A stretch of DNA of 64,000 bases from assembly GCA_041738505.1 (NCBI GenBank), contig JBGSPQ010000038.1, positions 1 to 64,000 on the forward strand, read 5' to 3'. A program made the position numbers and the translations under genes. This document shows positions 24,878 through 32,785 of the stretch, one piece after another; position 1 is the stretch's first letter, and every line of letters starts with the position of its first letter. Under the pieces are notes generated by a model. The model was not told the DNA's origin, ran no database searches, and saw only the letters and a program-made list of their open reading frames with translations. The stretch is from JBGSPQ01 sp041738505. Lineage in GTDB: Bacteria; Patescibacteriota; Gracilibacteria; UBA1369.

Positions 24878-25885
24878 TTAAGGGGTTTGATTGATTTTTA
24901 AAGTCTTCTCTCCGTTCACGGTGGCGATGCGCGCCAACTGTTCAATGTCATAATAACGGCAGGCGCTGGCCATCATTAACACTTCTTCAAACAGGTCGCC
25001 GTTGTCCTCGGGTACGAAAATGTCGGAAATGTTGTCGGTGCCGATTGATACGTTGATGCCGTGCGCCAGCATTTCGTCCACCTGCGCGATGGAGTTGTGC
25101 ACGGGCGCCATTTTGTCTTTGTGCTGTTTCATGCTGATGGCGGCCTTGGGGCAGACGGTTACGTTGGTGCCGGTGTCGGCTATGCCCTTGTAGATTCTGT
25201 TGCGGTCCTCCTCCGGCTGACAGGCAACGGAGATGGCGTGAAGCAGTGTAACCCGCCCCTGCATGCCGTTTTTTTCTATCATGTCCACAAACCATTCGCC
25301 GTCTTTTTCGTTGGGATTGTTTTCCTGGTCTATGTGCACGTCCATGTCTTTGCCCAGATTTTTGGCTACGGAAAACAGAAATTCGGCGTGTTTTTTGTCG
25401 CCTTCCGGCATGGCGCGATCGCGCGAGGGCAAGCCGCCGACAACGTCGCAGACGGCGCAGGCTTCCTGGAACAGATCCATTTTTTCTTTGTCCGGGGCGG
25501 TGCCTTCGTTATTTAAAAATCCCTCCAGGGGATGAGCGACGAGTTGGAGGGTGAATTTGCCTTTGTATTTTTCGCGGACTTTGGCGGCGGCGTTCACCAC
25601 CAGCATGCCAACAACGCTGTCCGCGTCCACGTGCGTTCTGCAGGCAACAATCCCCTGCTTTAAAAAATCCTCTATACAATATGTCAGTCTATCCTGGATG
25701 GATTCGTCGGTATGTTTCTTTTTGATTGCACGGTTTAAAACCCACTTTTCCTCCATCAGCGCCGAAGCCTGTTTCCAGATTTCGGGGGTCAGGGTATAGG
25801 CTCGGTCCAAATGGGCATGGCAGTTAACCATTCCCCGGGTCTTTGCGACCTCCTCAAAGAAAAGCTCTTTGAAAGGGAATTTCAT
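24878..25885 (-). CDS. Metal-dependent amidohydrolase (cytosine deaminase-like)
   Basis: 335 residues from the ATG at 25885, chosen because GGAGG lies 8 bases upstream; an ATG five codons earlier (25900) is the alternative. Metal-site motifs in order: VNCHAHLDRAYT (HxH), CRTHVDADSV, DVHIDQENNP, TLLHAISVA and SIGTDNISD (final Asp). This order and the HLDR motif fit the cytosine deaminase/N-isopropylammelide hydrolase branch. Substrate is not determinable. Immediately upstream of argH in the same direction, so the substrate might be an arginine- or guanidine-related compound, but that is a guess. Confidence 0.85.
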   Translation of the reverse strand: MKFPFKELFFEEVAKTRGMVNCHAHLDRAYTLTPEIWKQASALMEEKWVLNRAIKKKHTDESIQDRLTYCIEDFLKQGIVACRTHVDADSVVGMLVVNAAAKVREKYKGKFTLQLVAHPLEGFLNNEGTAPDKEKMDLFQEACAVCDVVGGLPSRDRAMPEGDKKHAEFLFSVAKNLGKDMDVHIDQENNPNEKDGEWFVDMIEKNGMQGRVTLLHAISVACQPEEDRNRIYKGIADTGTNVTVCPKAAISMKQHKDKMAPVHNSIAQVDEMLAHGINVSIGTDNISDIFVPEDNGDLFEEVLMMASACRYYDIEQLARIATVNGEKTLKINQTP

Positions 25886-26008
25886 GAATTTTTCCTCCAT
25901 CTATCCTGTTATAAAAAAATTGTTTTATTAATTTTTATGGTATTTTTTCGGAAAATGCAATCTGTAATAATGTACAAATTTCAACCTTGCCTAAAAAAAC
26001 TTATCCGC

Positions 26009-26038
26009 TTGGGCAAAATTTTGGCGGTGTGGTATATT
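26009..26038 (+). promoter_or_regulatory. Promoter of the small-protein operon
   Basis: TTGGGC (26009-26014), 18 bases, TATATT (26033-26038), 37 bases before the ATG at 26076. The -10 is good, the -35 poor. Confidence 0.4.
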
Positions 26039-26075
26039 CAGGTTCGCGCCATAAAAAAATCATTAACTATTACAT

Positions 26076-26483
26076 ATGATAGAAGATAAAATCTCGCTCG
26101 CCTTAAAGGATATCAAAAAAATGAAAGATGAATTGAAGGATTTAAAAAAGGATTTGAAGAGAGAGGAAAAGATGGATACTCAGGAATATCTGGAACTTAA
26201 AAAAGCCTACGAGGATATTAGAAGGCAGAAAAAAGACATGGAGGAATCATGGCAGAAAGAGCTCGCAGGAATGGATAGTTATCAGAAACTCAGAGAAATG
26301 AAACTGCAAAAGGAGGAGGATATGGCCAACGCCTATCAGAAACTTTTCGGGCACATTGCAGAACTTCCGCCCAAGCCTTTTATTATGAATGTTGAGTTTG
26401 ACGAAGGTCCGACAAAGGTTCAGATTATGCCCGAAATGCATCTTTACCTGAACGGTAGGGAGGAGAAAAAGAAGGTTTTGTAA
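26076..26483 (+). CDS. Coiled-coil protein, unknown function
   Basis: Not recognised. 135 residues. The first 95 are strongly charged helix (KMKDELKDLKKDLKREEKMD and so on), almost certainly a coiled coil. The last 35 residues form a short beta-like tail (FIMNVEFDEGPTKVQIMP) with LYLNGREEKKK. No signal peptide. First of three short rightward genes with spacings of 12 and 5 bases. Confidence 0.7.
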   Translation: MIEDKISLALKDIKKMKDELKDLKKDLKREEKMDTQEYLELKKAYEDIRRQKKDMEESWQKELAGMDSYQKLREMKLQKEEDMANAYQKLFGHIAELPPKPFIMNVEFDEGPTKVQIMPEMHLYLNGREEKKKVL

Positions 26484-26495
26484 TCGCATAAAGAT

Positions 26496-26789
26496 ATGAA
26501 CTGCACCAAGTGCGGGAAAGAACTGGGGAAACCGGTTATCAGCATGTCGGGGAGCATCAGCGGGGATGAAACGACCGACTGCTTTCATTTTTGCGATGAC
26601 TGCGGGGTTTACACGATCGCGACACACTGGGATTTTTTTGACGGAGAGGAAAAATCGGAATTCAGCGGGCCGGTGGTAAAGGAAAAGGGCGACGCGGACG
26701 TGGCGCTGATTATGCAGTGCAATACGCCGTGGGACAAGAAATGCAGGTGCGAGGCGCACATGAAATATTTTGACGGTAACCTTGATTAA
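26496..26789 (+). CDS. Small zinc-ribbon-like protein, unknown function
   Basis: 97 residues. CTKC at 3-6 and CDDC at about 34-37 suit one zinc ribbon; a further CRCEAH near residue 87 may add ligands. The rest is acidic. Not a family I can name. Middle gene of a three-gene operon. Confidence 0.65.
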   Translation: MNCTKCGKELGKPVISMSGSISGDETTDCFHFCDDCGVYTIATHWDFFDGEEKSEFSGPVVKEKGDADVALIMQCNTPWDKKCRCEAHMKYFDGNLD

Positions 26790-26794
26790 ATTTT

Positions 26795-27073
26795 ATGACC
26801 GAAAACAGCAATAAGAGTATCAACGGGTATAAAGTTTTCTTCTTCGCGGTTTTTCTTTTGATTGGCTTTGGTCTGGTTCCGGTGATTGTTAACTTTTTTA
26901 CCGACCGGCTGGTTGAAGTTGTGACCGAATCGGAGATTCCTGTCTGGCTTAAAGCTAACGCCATGTACATTGTTTACGGGTTCTGGGGGATTTATGTTGC
27001 CGGGCTGGCGATTGCTTTGCCTGCGATGGTTAAGGATGGATTTTTTAGCGGGGAGAATAAGGAAAATTTGTAA
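26795..27073 (+). CDS. Small protein with two membrane segments, unknown function
   Basis: 92 residues with hydrophobic segments at about 13-33 (VFFFAVFLLIGFGLVPVIV) and 54-75 (YIVYGFWGIYVAGLAIALPA). Not recognised. Ends in front of a hairpin at 27077-27107. Confidence 0.65.
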   Translation: MTENSNKSINGYKVFFFAVFLLIGFGLVPVIVNFFTDRLVEVVTESEIPVWLKANAMYIVYGFWGIYVAGLAIALPAMVKDGFFSGENKENL

Positions 27074-27076
27074 AAT

Positions 27077-27107
27077 AAAAGGGACCCGATTATGTGGCGC
27101 CCCTTTT
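27077..27107. terminator. Probable bidirectional terminator
   Basis: Arms AAAAGGG and CCCTTTT with a 17-base loop, between convergent genes ending at 27073 and 27127. Confidence 0.5.
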
Positions 27108-27126
27108 GAATTTTTATTGATTCGCT

Positions 27127-29928
27127 TTAAACCGGGTATTTTTCCAGAAGGTAGTCGGTGATTTTTTGGGCGTCGGTGGCGGTGAGAGTTTCGGCGGGAT
27201 TAATTTCGGTCCAGCCGGTTAAGTCCAAAAGGAAAATGTAATATTTTACATACCACTCGGTGCCGAAGAAATTGAATGTAAGGCGGCTGAACGCGCTTGT
27301 ATATTGCTCTTCCGTAACATTCATCGACATGTAGACTATTTTGGATGCCTCGGCAAAGTTAACCGGTTCAAACGGCCTTAAAGTTCCATCCGGATATCCT
27401 CCGATTATTCCGACATCATTTGCGTAATACATGGCCGCCACCATGCCGTTCAGAGACTCGTTATCGTAGGTCTTGCGGGGATAATCGGTGAAAGATTTTT
27501 CACCTTCGGGCATGTCCGCGGGGAGCTGATGACAGGTTAATTCCATCATCATTTTTGTAAGTTCATAGCGGTTTACTGCGGATGCATTTTCCGGGCTAAA
27601 GATATAATTGTGACAGTATTTTGGTGAAGATTCCGGTAATGGTACGAACGTGTTATCCGTTTCTTCATCGGTTGATTCACTTTCGGCCGAATCCACGGAA
27701 GGATCTGCCTCTGTGTTTTTATCCCTATCACTTGCGGGAAGATCTGTGTCGGATGAGTCGTTCCAGGATGTCCCGGTGGATCCCCCCTCGGGGCGGCCGC
27801 CGGCGATTGGCGGGCAGGCGACGGTTACAGTGGCCGTAGCGGTGTTGTCCGCCGTCACACTGTCAAACGGGCCGCCCGTGATGCTCGCAGTGTTTGCCAG
27901 GTTGCCGCATGAATTTACATATGTATTGATGGTCAAAGTCTCGGAAGCCCCGAAAGCAAGATTTCCCACATCCCAAACTCCGGTCACGGAATTGTATGTG
28001 CCGGCCGTGACACTGTTGCTAACGTACGTAAATCCTCCCCCGACCAAATCGGTAACCTTCACTCCACTTGCTCCCACCGGGCCGGCAGTGTTGGAAACGG
28101 TTACACTAAATGTCACATTGTCCCTTTGATTCGCGGTGGCGGCGCCAGCTGTTTTGGTAATGGAAAGATCCACCGCCGTCATCGGTCCGAATTCGGAGGT
28201 GTTATGAGTGTTGTCCGTTGCGGTCGCGGTAATGTGCTTACCGCTATAATCACCGGCAACAACAAATGGAATTGAGGCGTTGCCTCCCACATCAAGATTT
28301 ACTCCGGTCACGGCTCCAAGATAAGTCTGACCTTCACCGTACCCGCTGGGATCCGCCGCGTCGTTGGTAAAAAATTCAACCGTGTAGTTCAGTTTGGAAG
28401 GCTCACTGTGCAGAGAAGCATTGATTGTTGTATTTCCCCCCGCATATGAAACCGACTCAATCACGGGAAAATTTTGCAGATAATTTACACCCGTGTCCGC
28501 GTCGTTAAGATCGTTGGCCGTTACTCCATCGCTTGCCAGATCAATTCCTATACTGCCGTTCCCATATATTGCATTCATGGAAACTTCGTTGTCACTGGTG
28601 GGAAAAAGCACATTTTCCTCCAGTATCACAATTCCCGCGCCGGTATTGTGCGCAATTAAATTACCGGATCCCGCTATTGTGGCTTCACCGATAAAACAGT
28701 TGACCGTGCCGTTATGCAAAAGGACACCTGCTCCCCCGTTGCCGAGAGGGGCGGTTCCGGCCGCGTCCGTTCCTATCTTGTTTGAATAAATACGTAGCAG
28801 ACTGGAAGGATTCATCGGAAAAGCACCGTCATCACCGTTTACCGAGATACCGTTTCCCGTATTTCCGGAAATCAGATTTTCTTCCACTTGAACTCCCTGC
28901 GCCGCAACCATCAAAAGTCCGTCCCTGGTATTAGGAATTGCAACCGTTCCGCTCAGATCCGTGCCCATAAAATTATTTCTTACCTGCACGAAGCCAAATA
29001 CTCTTGTTACTATAGCCCCGGAAACATAAATACCGTCAAACCCGTTACCGGCCACAAAATTTCTTTTTCCGTTGCCCACGTCCGAACCATTGTTGCCAAT
29101 AATATTGCCACTCATTGTCCCCAGTTTGTGATCACCAATGCGAATACCGAATTCGCCGTTTCCAAGCGCCGCATTTCCGGTTTTATCAAGGCCGACCAAG
29201 TTACCCGCAATAGCTACACCATTAACGCCATCCATCGCCCTTATACCGCTTAATGTGTTGCCCGATATAACATTTCTATCCTCCGGATTTTCCCCTCCAA
29301 TCTGACAATAGGATGCTCTACTCATAAATATTCCGTGTCCGCCGTTTGGCACCGCGGCCAATCCTAAACGGTCGGTGCCGATATAGTTTCCCTGAATAAC
29401 CGAATTCTCTCCGGCAATACTTATTCCATTATCGGGACAATTGTTTATCACAAAACCTTTTATCGTAATAAAATCATTCGCGGGATCAGCAGGCACGGCA
29501 AGATTAAGATCAAAACAACTTTCACCCGCTTTTAGACCGGATCCGTCGATTGTAATACTTAACACCGCGTCTGTAAGACCCGGCGCGGGAACAGTGTTGG
29601 GCTGGGCCGTCCAGGGTCCGTTATATCCGTCTATCGTGACCGGCTCCGTAATTACAAGCGGCGCGGAAATATTGATCGTCCAAAACGGAAAAAACCCGAC
29701 CATATTAAATATAATATCATCCTCTATCGCATCCTTGTTTGCCAAGACGATGGCATCCTCCAAAGAACAATCATTGATTACAAGAGGATCACATGTACCC
29801 AAAACCGTAAATCCCCCGGCCGGCGTATCAACTTCAAATGTAGCAGACATAGCCGTGCCGGCGAAAAACATGGAGAAAATAATCCCCGCCAGGAATAGCG
29901 GCATAGAAAAAGGAAATCTGATTTTCAT
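27127..29928 (-). CDS. Large SLH surface protein with beta-helix and DUF11 domains
   Basis: 933 residues. Signal peptide MKIRFPFSMPLFLAGIIFS ending near TAMSA. Residues about 30-480 are a right-handed beta-helix with repeated coils such as NSVIQGNYIGTDRLGLAAVP, RNVISGNTLSGI and NNFMGTDLSGTVAIPNTRDG. Residues about 590-700 are one DUF11 domain (DLSITKTAG, VTFSVTVSNTAG, GVKVTDLV), an Ig-like extracellular repeat. A charged Asp/Ser/Thr-rich linker leads to three SLH-like domains (about 765-933), of which GIIGGYPDGTLRPFEPVNF is clearest. A wall-anchored surface protein; adhesin or glycan-binding roles are plausible, but no active site is visible. Confidence 0.88.
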   Translation of the reverse strand: MKIRFPFSMPLFLAGIIFSMFFAGTAMSATFEVDTPAGGFTVLGTCDPLVINDCSLEDAIVLANKDAIEDDIIFNMVGFFPFWTINISAPLVITEPVTIDGYNGPWTAQPNTVPAPGLTDAVLSITIDGSGLKAGESCFDLNLAVPADPANDFITIKGFVINNCPDNGISIAGENSVIQGNYIGTDRLGLAAVPNGGHGIFMSRASYCQIGGENPEDRNVISGNTLSGIRAMDGVNGVAIAGNLVGLDKTGNAALGNGEFGIRIGDHKLGTMSGNIIGNNGSDVGNGKRNFVAGNGFDGIYVSGAIVTRVFGFVQVRNNFMGTDLSGTVAIPNTRDGLLMVAAQGVQVEENLISGNTGNGISVNGDDGAFPMNPSSLLRIYSNKIGTDAAGTAPLGNGGAGVLLHNGTVNCFIGEATIAGSGNLIAHNTGAGIVILEENVLFPTSDNEVSMNAIYGNGSIGIDLASDGVTANDLNDADTGVNYLQNFPVIESVSYAGGNTTINASLHSEPSKLNYTVEFFTNDAADPSGYGEGQTYLGAVTGVNLDVGGNASIPFVVAGDYSGKHITATATDNTHNTSEFGPMTAVDLSITKTAGAATANQRDNVTFSVTVSNTAGPVGASGVKVTDLVGGGFTYVSNSVTAGTYNSVTGVWDVGNLAFGASETLTINTYVNSCGNLANTASITGGPFDSVTADNTATATVTVACPPIAGGRPEGGSTGTSWNDSSDTDLPASDRDKNTEADPSVDSAESESTDEETDNTFVPLPESSPKYCHNYIFSPENASAVNRYELTKMMMELTCHQLPADMPEGEKSFTDYPRKTYDNESLNGMVAAMYYANDVGIIGGYPDGTLRPFEPVNFAEASKIVYMSMNVTEEQYTSAFSRLTFNFFGTEWYVKYYIFLLDLTGWTEINPAETLTATDAQKITDYLLEKYPV

Positions 29929-29960
29929 GGTTGATTTTTAATAAAAAAAAGACTGTGGAA

Positions 29961-29990
29961 AGTATATAATATTTCCTATTGGCTAAACAA
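29961..29990 (-). promoter_or_regulatory. Possible promoter of the 933-residue SLH gene
   Basis: Minus strand TTGTTT (29985-29990), 18 bases, TATACT (29961-29966). The remaining part of 29929-30099 is AT-rich and shows nothing else I can support. Confidence 0.4.
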
Positions 29991-30099
29991 AATTTCGGGT
30001 TGATGAAATCAATAAATATTGAGGCGCATTGCACAATCTTTTTTGAGTATTTAATGGTTTTGAATTATTTTGCATGCATACTTATTTTTAAATCTTAAG

Positions 30100-30180
30100 A
30101 TGAATAAATTTATCGCTTTGATGTGGGCGTTGGCGGTTTTGTTTTCCGTTTATGGGAATCGGCATCGCGCTGATGCGTAA
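30100..30180 (+). CDS. Tiny hydrophobic peptide, doubtful
   Basis: 26 residues (MNKFIALMWALAVLFSVYGN then RHRADA), hydrophobic like a signal or anchor peptide. Its stop overlaps the ATG of the Lgt-like fragment (TAATG). Could be a coupled leader or chance; low confidence. Confidence 0.25.
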   Translation: MNKFIALMWALAVLFSVYGNRHRADA

Positions 30181-30320
30181 TGGAAGTCCCCGCGGTTCAT
30201 CCCACCCAGATTTATGAATTGATTGCGGCGCTGATCGGAACCGCAGTCATTATTCTTTGCGGATCATTGCTGATTAAGATTTTCCGCGAGCGGCCGACGA
30301 AGCGCTCATTTTCTTCATGA
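30180..30320 (+). pseudogene. C-terminal fragment of prolipoprotein diacylglyceryl transferase (Lgt)
   Basis: A 46-residue frame beginning MEVPAVHPTQIYELIAALIG. The phrase HPTQIYE followed by a hydrophobic helix is the conserved last motif of Lgt, the enzyme that adds diacylglycerol to lipoprotein precursors. A full Lgt is about 260 residues, and nothing upstream in any frame extends the match, so this is a remnant. Its 3' end overlaps the ferric-reductase-like gene on the other strand by 47 bases. Confidence 0.55.
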
Positions 30321-30780
30321 TGTAAGCGGTTATCCAGACCACCGCCCAAATTCCCATGGGCACCAACGTGAAATACCATTTGTCCCCCATCATGTAGATA
30401 TGGATTCCCGCAACGATGAAAAACGCATAGGCAAGACGTTGCACTCTTTTCCAGTTCTTTTTTAAAAGTTTAATGGCCGCGAGGTTTGCGGTGAGAACCA
30501 GGGGAATAAGTAAGGTAAAAGCCAAAATCCCCCAGCCGATCGCTTTTGATAAATCCCAATATTTTGGATCCAGGAAAAAAAACAACGGCTTATTGAAAGT
30601 TATTGTGTAAACCGTAACGTGAAGTACCACGGCCAGTCCCGTAATCCACCCCAGATATTTTCTTTTGCCCACAACCGGCGCCAAAAATTTGAGTTTAAAA
30701 ATATTCATCAACGGCCGCGAAAACATTATCACGCAAAGCGTTATCCAGGCCGCCCAGGAAAAATACAGGTTTAAATTCAT
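30274..30780 (-). CDS. Ferric-reductase-like transmembrane protein (MsrQ/YedZ type)
   Basis: 168 residues with five or six membrane segments. It fits the ferric reductase-like/MsrQ heme-b membrane family: FSRPLMNIF, GKRKYLGWITGLAVVLHVTV with a heme-ligand-like His, and KRVQRLAYAFFIVAGIHIYM, the paired Arg-Leu...His motif. Such proteins pass electrons through the membrane, in MsrQ to a methionine sulphoxide reductase. No msrP is next to it, so the partner is unknown. 26 bases separate it from the zinc-ribbon gene. Confidence 0.75.
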   Translation of the reverse strand: MNLNLYFSWAAWITLCVIMFSRPLMNIFKLKFLAPVVGKRKYLGWITGLAVVLHVTVYTITFNKPLFFFLDPKYWDLSKAIGWGILAFTLLIPLVLTANLAAIKLLKKNWKRVQRLAYAFFIVAGIHIYMMGDKWYFTLVPMGIWAVVWITAYIMKKMSASSAARGKS

Positions 30781-30806
30781 GGAAAAACAATAAAAATACC
30801 GTCACA

Positions 30807-31196
30807 TTATGACAGCAGTTTTAATATCTTGTCCAATTTGACGTTGAGTGTTTCATACTGATCCGCAGTCATGGACCCGGATGTTTCTCTGCGGGGTTCC
30901 CTGCGGGTTGTTTCTCGCATTGGGCGACCGCCCCTTGGCGCGCCGGAACCGCCTTCGCCGTTAACTTTGTCGAAACAGTTTCGGCACAGTACCGGTTTGT
31001 TGCCGGATGGCATAAAGGGAACTTCGCATTCTTTGTTGCATTCATCACAAATGGCATCATGCATTTGCAGTCTTCCACCGCCACCCCCGCCACCCATTCT
31101 CTTTTTAAAAGGAGACCTGCCGGAAGCCGGTCTGCCGGCGTTTCTGTTAGCCCCGTAATTTTTTCCACCCGATCCGCCGCGCTTAAATGCAGACAT
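30807..31196 (-). CDS. CxxC-x17-CxxC zinc-ribbon protein
   Basis: 129 residues. A Gly/Arg/Lys-rich N-terminus (40 residues) leads to CDEC (Cys50, Cys53) and CRNC (Cys71, Cys74), exactly 17 residues apart, with ECEVPFMPSGNKPVLCRNCF between and after. That is the CxxC-x17-CxxC domain (TIGR04272) common in Patescibacteria. The basic tail and C-terminal helix (TADQYETLNVKLDKILKLL) suggest nucleic-acid or ribosome contact, but no function is established. Upstream 31197-31465 lies between it and the divergent helicase gene. Confidence 0.85.
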   Translation of the reverse strand: MSAFKRGGSGGKNYGANRNAGRPASGRSPFKKRMGGGGGGGRLQMHDAICDECNKECEVPFMPSGNKPVLCRNCFDKVNGEGGSGAPRGGRPMRETTRREPRRETSGSMTADQYETLNVKLDKILKLLS

Positions 31197-31465
31197 AATT
31201 TCTGTTTATTGATTAGATGAGCCGAGTTTATTGCATAAACGGGCAAAATACAATCTAATATTCTAATCGGACAAAATCGGAACATTTGATTATCACCCTT
31301 GACAGATTGTTATTTTTAGTCCAAACTGGGCCGGCATTTATATTTCAGGAAAACGATAACGGATTTTAGAGTAAGCTTTGCATTAAAAACGTAGCTGGCT
31401 CTAGCCTCTCCACTGCAAACGGGGAGCGCATCCAGATTACAGTTTTTCATACAACCAACTTTTTT

Positions 31466-32719
31466 ATGCAAAAGCGTTACTCAGGCTTTTCCGGGCGTGG
31501 TCCGGGAGCCAAACCGTTCAATAACTCCGGCAGACCCGGAGCACAAGGCCGTTTCCGGTCTCAAGGCAGGCAATTTTCACAGCCGCGCAGAATTCCCGGC
31601 ACCACCATTAATGTGGCACAGCTTGTGAATAAGGTTCAGGATTCGGGTCAATTCAAGCCGGCCGAAGATATAATCGGCCACAGCTTTGCAGACTTTAAAA
31701 TGGATTCGCGTCTCAAAGTTAATATTGAGAACAAGGGCTATACCAAGCCCACCCCCATTCAGGATCGCGCCATTCCGGTGGGACTGGAAGGTTTTGACGT
31801 GATTGGCGTTGCCAACACGGGCACGGGCAAAACGGCGGCTTTTCTGCTCCCCCTGCTCAATAAAATGCTGGCGGATCGCAGTCAAAAGGCGTTGATTCTG
31901 GCACCCACTCGTGAACTGGCTATGCAGATTCAGGAGGAACTTCGCGATTATGCCAAAAGAATGGATATTTTCGCGGCGCTCTGCATTGGAGGAAGCGACA
32001 TGGGCAAGCAGATCCGGGCTCTTAAATCTCCCGTTAATTTTGTGATCGGTACGCCGGGCAGAATTATGGATTTGATGAAGCGCAGGATTCTGCGTCTGGA
32101 TAGCTTTAAAAACGTTGTTCTGGATGAGGCAGACAGAATGGTGGATATGGGATTTATTAAGGACATTCGCTTTATTTTAAGCCAACTACCAAGGGAAAGA
32201 CATTCTTTCTTTTTCACAGCCACTCTGGACACCAAGGTGGAGGAGCTGATTATGCAGTTCATGAATGATCCGGTTAAAATCTCGGTTAAAAAACATGATA
32301 CCGCGGCTAATATTGAACAGGACATTGTTTATGTCCCCAACGATAAAAACGCGAAACTGAATATGCTGATTGAACATCTGGGAAAACCCGGTTTTGACAG
32401 GGTTCTGGTTTTTGGCCGGACCAAACACGGCGTGGATAAAATTTCCAAGTCGCTTTCCATGAACGGTATTCGCGTGGACTGCATTCACGGTAACAAAACG
32501 CAAAACTATCGCCAGAAAGCCTTGAACAGGTTTAAGAAAGGCGAAGTGAAGGTGCTGGTGGCCACGGATGTGGCGGCTCGCGGACTGGATATTAACGCGG
32601 TAAGCCATGTGATTAATTTTGACCTGCCTTCCTGCTATGACGATTACGTTCACCGAATCGGCAGAACCGGTCGCGCCGAAATGAAGGGCAAAGCCTTAAC
32701 GTTTGTGACCAAGGGATAA
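31466..32719 (+). CDS. DEAD-box RNA helicase
   Basis: 417 residues with a Gly/Arg/Gln-rich 45-residue N-terminal extension (RYSGFSGRGPGAK and so on). Helicase motifs in order: Q motif GYTKPTPIQ, Walker A NTGTGKTA, PTREL, GTPGR, DEAD, the TAT motif in FFFTATLD (SAT in most relatives), FGRT, TDVAARGLD, HRIGRTGR. Such helicases rearrange RNA in ribosome assembly or mRNA decay. It lacks a long C-terminal RNA-binding domain, so the RG-rich N-terminus probably supplies RNA binding. A perfect TTGACA at 31299-31304 has only a weak -10 and the leader is long (about 140 bases), as in cold-induced helicase genes; the induction is inferred. Confidence 0.93.
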   Translation: MQKRYSGFSGRGPGAKPFNNSGRPGAQGRFRSQGRQFSQPRRIPGTTINVAQLVNKVQDSGQFKPAEDIIGHSFADFKMDSRLKVNIENKGYTKPTPIQDRAIPVGLEGFDVIGVANTGTGKTAAFLLPLLNKMLADRSQKALILAPTRELAMQIQEELRDYAKRMDIFAALCIGGSDMGKQIRALKSPVNFVIGTPGRIMDLMKRRILRLDSFKNVVLDEADRMVDMGFIKDIRFILSQLPRERHSFFFTATLDTKVEELIMQFMNDPVKISVKKHDTAANIEQDIVYVPNDKNAKLNMLIEHLGKPGFDRVLVFGRTKHGVDKISKSLSMNGIRVDCIHGNKTQNYRQKALNRFKKGEVKVLVATDVAARGLDINAVSHVINFDLPSCYDDYVHRIGRTGRAEMKGKALTFVTKG

Positions 32720-32732
32720 ATCAATAGATAAT

Positions 32733-32772
32733 AAAAGAAGCCCCCGCGGTAATTCCGGAGGGCTTCTTTTTT
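32733..32772. terminator. Bidirectional terminator
   Basis: Arms AAAAGAAGCCC and GGGCTTCTTTT, between the helicase gene and the 1618-residue SLH gene. A decayed copy of the same hairpin is at 37775-37817. Confidence 0.85.
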
Positions 32773-32785
32773 GTTTGAGAGATTC

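Noticed and set aside
30869..31285. 138-residue frame overlapping the zinc-ribbon gene
   Set aside because: Shadow in another frame; the 129-residue frame has the exact CxxC-x17-CxxC domain.
31299..31327. Promoter for the DEAD-box helicase gene
   Set aside because: TTGACA is perfect, but no acceptable -10 lies at 16-18 bases, so I mention it only under the gene.
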